Assembly: GCA_964448935.1 (NCBI GenBank)
Contig: CAYVBE010000064.1
Location: 1-19,735, forward strand
Origin: CAYVBE01 sp964448935
Lineage (GTDB): Bacteria > Planctomycetota > Brocadiia > SM23-32
Length of the DNA stretch: 19,735 nt
Direction of reading: 5' to 3'
Position numbers and translations under genes: made by a program. The notes beneath the pieces were generated by a model. The model saw only the letters and a program-made list of their open reading frames with translations, was not told the origin of the DNA and ran no database searches. Of this stretch, positions 16,345 through 19,735 are shown piece by piece (positions within the stretch are counted from its first letter, which is position 1; each line of letters starts with the position of its first letter).

Positions 16345-19300
16345 GCATCTTCGATATCTTCGTCCGCCGCCGGGTGTTCACCAGCGTTCTGGTGCTCATC
16401 GCGGTCATCCTGGGCGCGCTCGCCTACGCGGGGCTGGGCCTGCGGCGCTTCCCCGAGATCGAGTTCCCGGTCGTCAGCGTTATCACGCGCTATCCCGGCG
16501 GCCAGCCGGAGGATATCGAGACCAACATCACCAACGAGGTCGAGGACGCGGTCAGCTCGATCTCCGACATCGAACAGATCATGTCCTACTCCCAGCAGGG
16601 CATGTCCCTGGTGATGATCGAGTTCGATCTGGAAACGGACGTTGACCTGAAGGCCGTGGATGTCCAGAACGCGGTGAGCCGGGTGGTCCCTCAATTGCCG
16701 GAGGCTGCGGACGAGCCGATTGTGCAGAAGTTCGCCATCGGTTCCTTTCCCGTGCTCACACTGGCGCTGGTCGGGCCGCAGGATGTGAACCGCCTCTACC
16801 GCCTGGCCGACGAGGACCTCTCGCCGCGCATCTCCCAGGTCTCCGGCGTAGCCGACGTGCAGATCAGCGGCGGCCAGGAGCGCGAGATACGGGTGCTGCT
16901 GGACAGCCGCAAGCTGCGCAAGCACCGCCTGCCCATCAGTGCCGTCAGCGCCGCCATACGACAGGCCGGGGCCGATATCCCGGCGGGCCATATCACCCAG
17001 CCCGGCCGCGAATACACCGTGCGCGCCGCGGGCGACTTCCAGAGCGTGGACGATATTGCACGGGTGCGTGTTTCCACTCCCGGTGACGGCATCGTAACCG
17101 TTGCCGACCTCGGCCGCGTGGTGGACACCCACGAGGAGCGGCGCAGCGTCTCCCGCTTCGACGGCCAGCAGGCCGTCGTCCTCTCCGTCCAGGCCCAGAG
17201 CGACGCCAACGAGGTGGACGTGGTGGACGGCGTCTACGCTATCCTGCCAAACCTGGAGGAGATGCTGCCCGCGGGGGCCGAGCTGCGGGTGGCGGAGGAC
17301 ACCTCCGACTTCGTGCGCGGCGCGCTGGCCAACGTCCGCACCAACATGGCCATCGGCATCCTGCTGACCGCAATCGTCCTCTATCTTTTCCTCAAGTCCC
17401 TGCGCGCCACCGTCATCGCCGCCGTGGCCATGCCCGCCGCCGTCATCGTCTCGTTCGTCGGGATGCTGGCCTCCGGTTTCAGCCTGAACATCATCTCGCT
17501 GACCGGCCTGGCCATCGTCATCGGCGTGCTGGTCAACAACGCCATCCTCATCCTGGAGAACGTCACCCGGCTGGTGCACCAGGGCCTGAACCCGGAGGAC
17601 GCCGCCGTGCAGGGCACGCGCGGCATAGCGCTGGCCATCTTCAGCTCCACCGCCACCAACCTGGTCGTCTTCCTCCCCATCGCCTTCATGGGCGAGATGA
17701 TCGGCCAGTTCTTCCGCGAACTCGGCCTCACCGTGGTCTACGCCACGGTGGTCTCCCTGCTCATCTCCTACAGCCTCACGCCCATGATGTGCGGCCTGCT
17801 GATGCGCGAGGAAAAGGAGAAGCCGGAGGGCTTCTTCGCCACCATCGGCTGGCTGATCGGCTGGGTGGTGGACCACACGCTGGGGTTCCTGGCGGACCTG
17901 TGGCGCGGGGCCTTCGGGCTGATCCACGACGCCTACATGGCCATTCTTGACTGGTGCCTGCGGCACCGCATACTCACCCTGATGGCGGTCGCCGGCGCCT
18001 TCGTGGTCGCGGTGATGGGGTTCGGGCTGCTGGGAGGCCAGTTCATGCCGCGCTCGGACGAGGGCCGGTTCCGCATCACCGTGCAGGCGCCCGGCGGCAC
18101 GCCTCTGGAGCTCACCAACCGGATAATGCAGCAGGTGGAGCGGGAGGTCCAGAGGGTCCCCCACCTGCAACACTATTACCTGCGCGCCGGCCGCGTCAGC
18201 GGCTTCCTGGGCGGCAGCACCGAGGGCGTCCACCTGGGCGAGATATCCGTCACCGTCAGCGACCGGGCGGAACGCGAGATGAGCCTGGACGACCTGATGA
18301 ACTGGCTCCGTCCCAGGCTGGCGGATATCTCCATGGCCCGAATCAAGGTGGAGGAGAGCGGCGGCGGCCCGCAGGAATCGCCCGTCCAGGTCGAGATCAG
18401 CGGCAACGATCTCGGGGAGCTGCAGCGGACCGCCCTCCAGATAATGGATATCGTCAAGGATGTGCCGGGCACCTCCGAGGTCACCAAATCCTGGCAGTCC
18501 GGACAGCCCCAGATGGTGCCCCGGCCCGACCGCGAGGCGCTGAATCGCCAGGCCATTGACTGGTCGCAGGTTGCCCGCGACGTGCGCGCCTACGTCGAGG
18601 GCGAGACGGCCGCCGAGTTCACCCAGGCCGACGAGAACTACGACATCCTGGTCCAGCTCCGGCAGACCGACCGCGACTGGGTCGGCGACCTGGACCGCCT
18701 GTTCGTCCACTCCGGCCGCAGCGGCAACATGCTGCGCATCGGCCAGATCACCGACTGGCGGGAGGAGCAGGCCCCCACCCTCATCATGCGCAAGGACCGC
18801 CGCCGGCTGGTGACCGTCGAGTCCGGCCTCAGCGGCGCCCGGAGCCTGCAGGATGTGCTGGACGAGATTCGCCGGCGCATGGATGAAGAGGTGGACCTGC
18901 CGTCGGACGTGGACGTGGAGTTCGGCGGCGAGGCGGAAATGATGCGCAAGAACTTCGCCGAGATACGCCAGGCCATGCTGGTGGCCGCCGTGCTGACCTT
19001 CCTCTGCATCGCCGGCATCGTCGAGTCCTTCGCGCTGGCCGCCATCATCATCGTCGCCTTCCCCGTCTGCCTCATCGGCGTGGTCGCCGCCATGCTGCTG
19101 GCGGGCGTCGGCATGAACATCTTTTCCCAGATGGCCATGGTCATCCTGATCGGCATGGTGGTCAACAACGCCATCATCATCGTGGACTACGCCACCGGCC
19201 AGGACCGCGAGGGCCGCTCGCCCGTGGACGCCATCCGGCGGGCCTGCGAGGTGCGGTTCCGCATGATCGTCATGGCCAACCTCACCACCATCGCCGCCCT

Positions 19301-19457
19301 CACCCCGCTGTCGCTGGGCATAGGCTTCGCCGGGGAGATATTCCAGCCCCTCGCCGTGGTGCAGATGGGAGGAGTCTTCGCCGCCGGCCTCCTCTCACTG
19401 CTGGTCATCCCCGTCGTCTACGTAATGCTCCGCGGCCGCGGCCGATCCGAGGAGTAG
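16341..19457 (+). CDS. RND efflux permease (AcrB/HAE-1 type) with Asn-substituted proton relay
   Basis: 1038 residues from a GTG at 16341 inside a GTGA overlap with the fusion-protein stop, with GAGGGG just upstream. Full length for the family (AcrB 1049): TM1 VFTSVLVLIAVILGALAYAG, RYPGGQPEDIETNITNEVED, porter domains, TM2-6 (from TNMAIGILLTAIVLYLFLKS), TM7 near HRILTLMAVAGAFVVAVMGF and TM8-12 at the end. TM4 reads IGVLVNNAILILENV, so the two Asp of AcrB (407/408) are Asn399/Asn400. TM10 reads IGMVVNNAIIIVDYA, so AcrB Lys940 aligns with Asn942. In TM11 RFRMIVMANL keeps an Arg where AcrB has Arg971, but Ala replaces Thr978. Proton coupling as in AcrB therefore seems impossible. Otherwise intact, with no sign of decay. 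Located in the inner membrane, it captures substrates for the co-encoded adaptor and duct; substrate unknown. Confidence 0.93.
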   Translation: MSIFDIFVRRRVFTSVLVLIAVILGALAYAGLGLRRFPEIEFPVVSVITRYPGGQPEDIETNITNEVEDAVSSISDIEQIMSYSQQGMSLVMIEFDLETDVDLKAVDVQNAVSRVVPQLPEAADEPIVQKFAIGSFPVLTLALVGPQDVNRLYRLADEDLSPRISQVSGVADVQISGGQEREIRVLLDSRKLRKHRLPISAVSAAIRQAGADIPAGHITQPGREYTVRAAGDFQSVDDIARVRVSTPGDGIVTVADLGRVVDTHEERRSVSRFDGQQAVVLSVQAQSDANEVDVVDGVYAILPNLEEMLPAGAELRVAEDTSDFVRGALANVRTNMAIGILLTAIVLYLFLKSLRATVIAAVAMPAAVIVSFVGMLASGFSLNIISLTGLAIVIGVLVNNAILILENVTRLVHQGLNPEDAAVQGTRGIALAIFSSTATNLVVFLPIAFMGEMIGQFFRELGLTVVYATVVSLLISYSLTPMMCGLLMREEKEKPEGFFATIGWLIGWVVDHTLGFLADLWRGAFGLIHDAYMAILDWCLRHRILTLMAVAGAFVVAVMGFGLLGGQFMPRSDEGRFRITVQAPGGTPLELTNRIMQQVEREVQRVPHLQHYYLRAGRVSGFLGGSTEGVHLGEISVTVSDRAEREMSLDDLMNWLRPRLADISMARIKVEESGGGPQESPVQVEISGNDLGELQRTALQIMDIVKDVPGTSEVTKSWQSGQPQMVPRPDREALNRQAIDWSQVARDVRAYVEGETAAEFTQADENYDILVQLRQTDRDWVGDLDRLFVHSGRSGNMLRIGQITDWREEQAPTLIMRKDRRRLVTVESGLSGARSLQDVLDEIRRRMDEEVDLPSDVDVEFGGEAEMMRKNFAEIRQAMLVAAVLTFLCIAGIVESFALAAIIIVAFPVCLIGVVAAMLLAGVGMNIFSQMAMVILIGMVVNNAIIIVDYATGQDREGRSPVDAIRRACEVRFRMIVMANLTTIAALTPLSLGIGFAGEIFQPLAVVQMGGVFAAGLLSLLVIPVVYVMLRGRGRSEE

Positions 19458-19495
19458 GGTGCGCCCAAGAGTAGGGTGCGCCTAAGAGTAGGGCG
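19452..19495. repeat. 17-bp tandem repeat at the permease stop codon
   Basis: GAGTAGGGTGCGCCCAA (19452-19468) is followed directly by a copy with one C-to-T change (19469-19485) and a 9-10-base partial third copy from 19486. The first unit contains the permease stop codon TAG (19455-19457). Probably replication slippage; no function seen. Confidence 0.8.
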
Positions 19496-19735
19496 GGCAA
19501 CGGGGGCGCGGGACTCTCCGTCATTTCAAAGAGCGTCCGACGTCGCTTGCGCCGTCACAGAGCAGTCGAGCAGGAGAAAAAGCTGCATGAGCAGCGCGCC
19601 GCGCGACCGCCTGCCGGGCGGCTGCCGTTTTCGCTGTTGTCGTACCTCAGGCCTCCAGCCTCCAGCCTGAAAGCCTGCCGTTTTGTTTTGTCAGACACCC
19701 CCTCGGGGCCGGTCTACGCGGTCAAATTGTTGTGA
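19496..19735. other. Intergenic tail without a supportable gene
   Basis: The stretch after the efflux operon holds a weak hairpin CCGCC-TGCCG-GGCGG (19607-19621) with a TTTT seven bases on, a possible poor terminator for the operon. It also holds a short tandem repeat (CCTCCAG twice, 19652-19665) and two copies of TGCCGTTTT (from 19623 and about 19676). Open frames here are short and without family features; one running off the right edge has no recognisable start context. Confidence 0.4.

Noticed and set aside
16002..18710. 902-residue minus-strand open frame opposite the permease
   Set aside because: Antisense shadow of the RND gene; Asp/Gly/His-rich translation without recognisable folds.
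19452..19495. CRISPR array
   Set aside because: The 17-bp units are adjacent with no spacers and only about 2.5 copies; a simple tandem repeat.
19587..19670. Short frame of 27 residues after an AGGAG in the right-hand tail
   Set aside because: Spacing is long, the translation is Arg/Pro/Gly-rich, and it runs through simple repeats; no support as a gene.

Overview
The window is bacterial, GC-rich (the right half visibly more so than the left) and holds eight full-length protein genes, one tRNA gene and two decayed gene remnants. Tandem PQQ-type beta-propellers, an Asp-box (BNR) propeller, a secreted TIM-barrel glycosidase-like protein and remnants of similar genes, next to a regulator-first RND efflux operon, suggest a carbohydrate-oriented bacterium of the PVC group (Planctomycetota, Lentisphaerota, Kiritimatiellota) or a similar lineage. 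That assignment is an inference from gene style; no rRNA or other phylogenetic marker except alaS is present.

Region 1 (1-8453) is an exported-protein region. On the left are minus-strand remnants: the end of a PD40/TolB-like propeller interrupted by a TGA (195-555), and a 135-bp copy (573-707) of the 3' end of the glycosidase-like gene found intact 5.7 kb away (6237-8453). Between the two copies lie an exported Asp-box propeller protein (897-2051, own promoter candidate) and a 1316-residue exported protein with two PQQ-like propellers and a LamG-like domain (2193-6143). The intact glycosidase-like gene faces them convergently; its acid/base Glu is visible, but the expected nucleophile position reads Ser.

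Region 2 (8454-9898) holds a divergent intergenic region with a strong sigma70-type promoter (8621-8649), a short exported protein of unknown function (8716-9717), and two hairpins before the convergent tRNA.

Region 3 (9895-12668, minus strand) is housekeeping: alaS followed by tRNA-Phe(GAA). A near-consensus promoter for the tRNA is built into the last codons of alaS, its -35 box sharing the alaS stop codon. An inverted repeat includes the tRNA's encoded CCA end.

Region 4 (12865-19457, plus strand) is a compact operon: TetR-family repressor, outer-membrane efflux lipoprotein, membrane-fusion protein and RND permease, with two 4-nt stop/start overlaps. A symmetrical dyad array at the promoter is the likely autorepression site. 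The standout is the permease: both Asp residues of TM4 and the Lys of TM10 that relay protons in AcrB are Asn here (two matching VNNAI motifs), so its energy coupling should differ from AcrB. The fusion protein carries an unusual insertion of about 55 residues in its membrane-proximal domain. The final 278 bases hold short repeats and no supportable gene.
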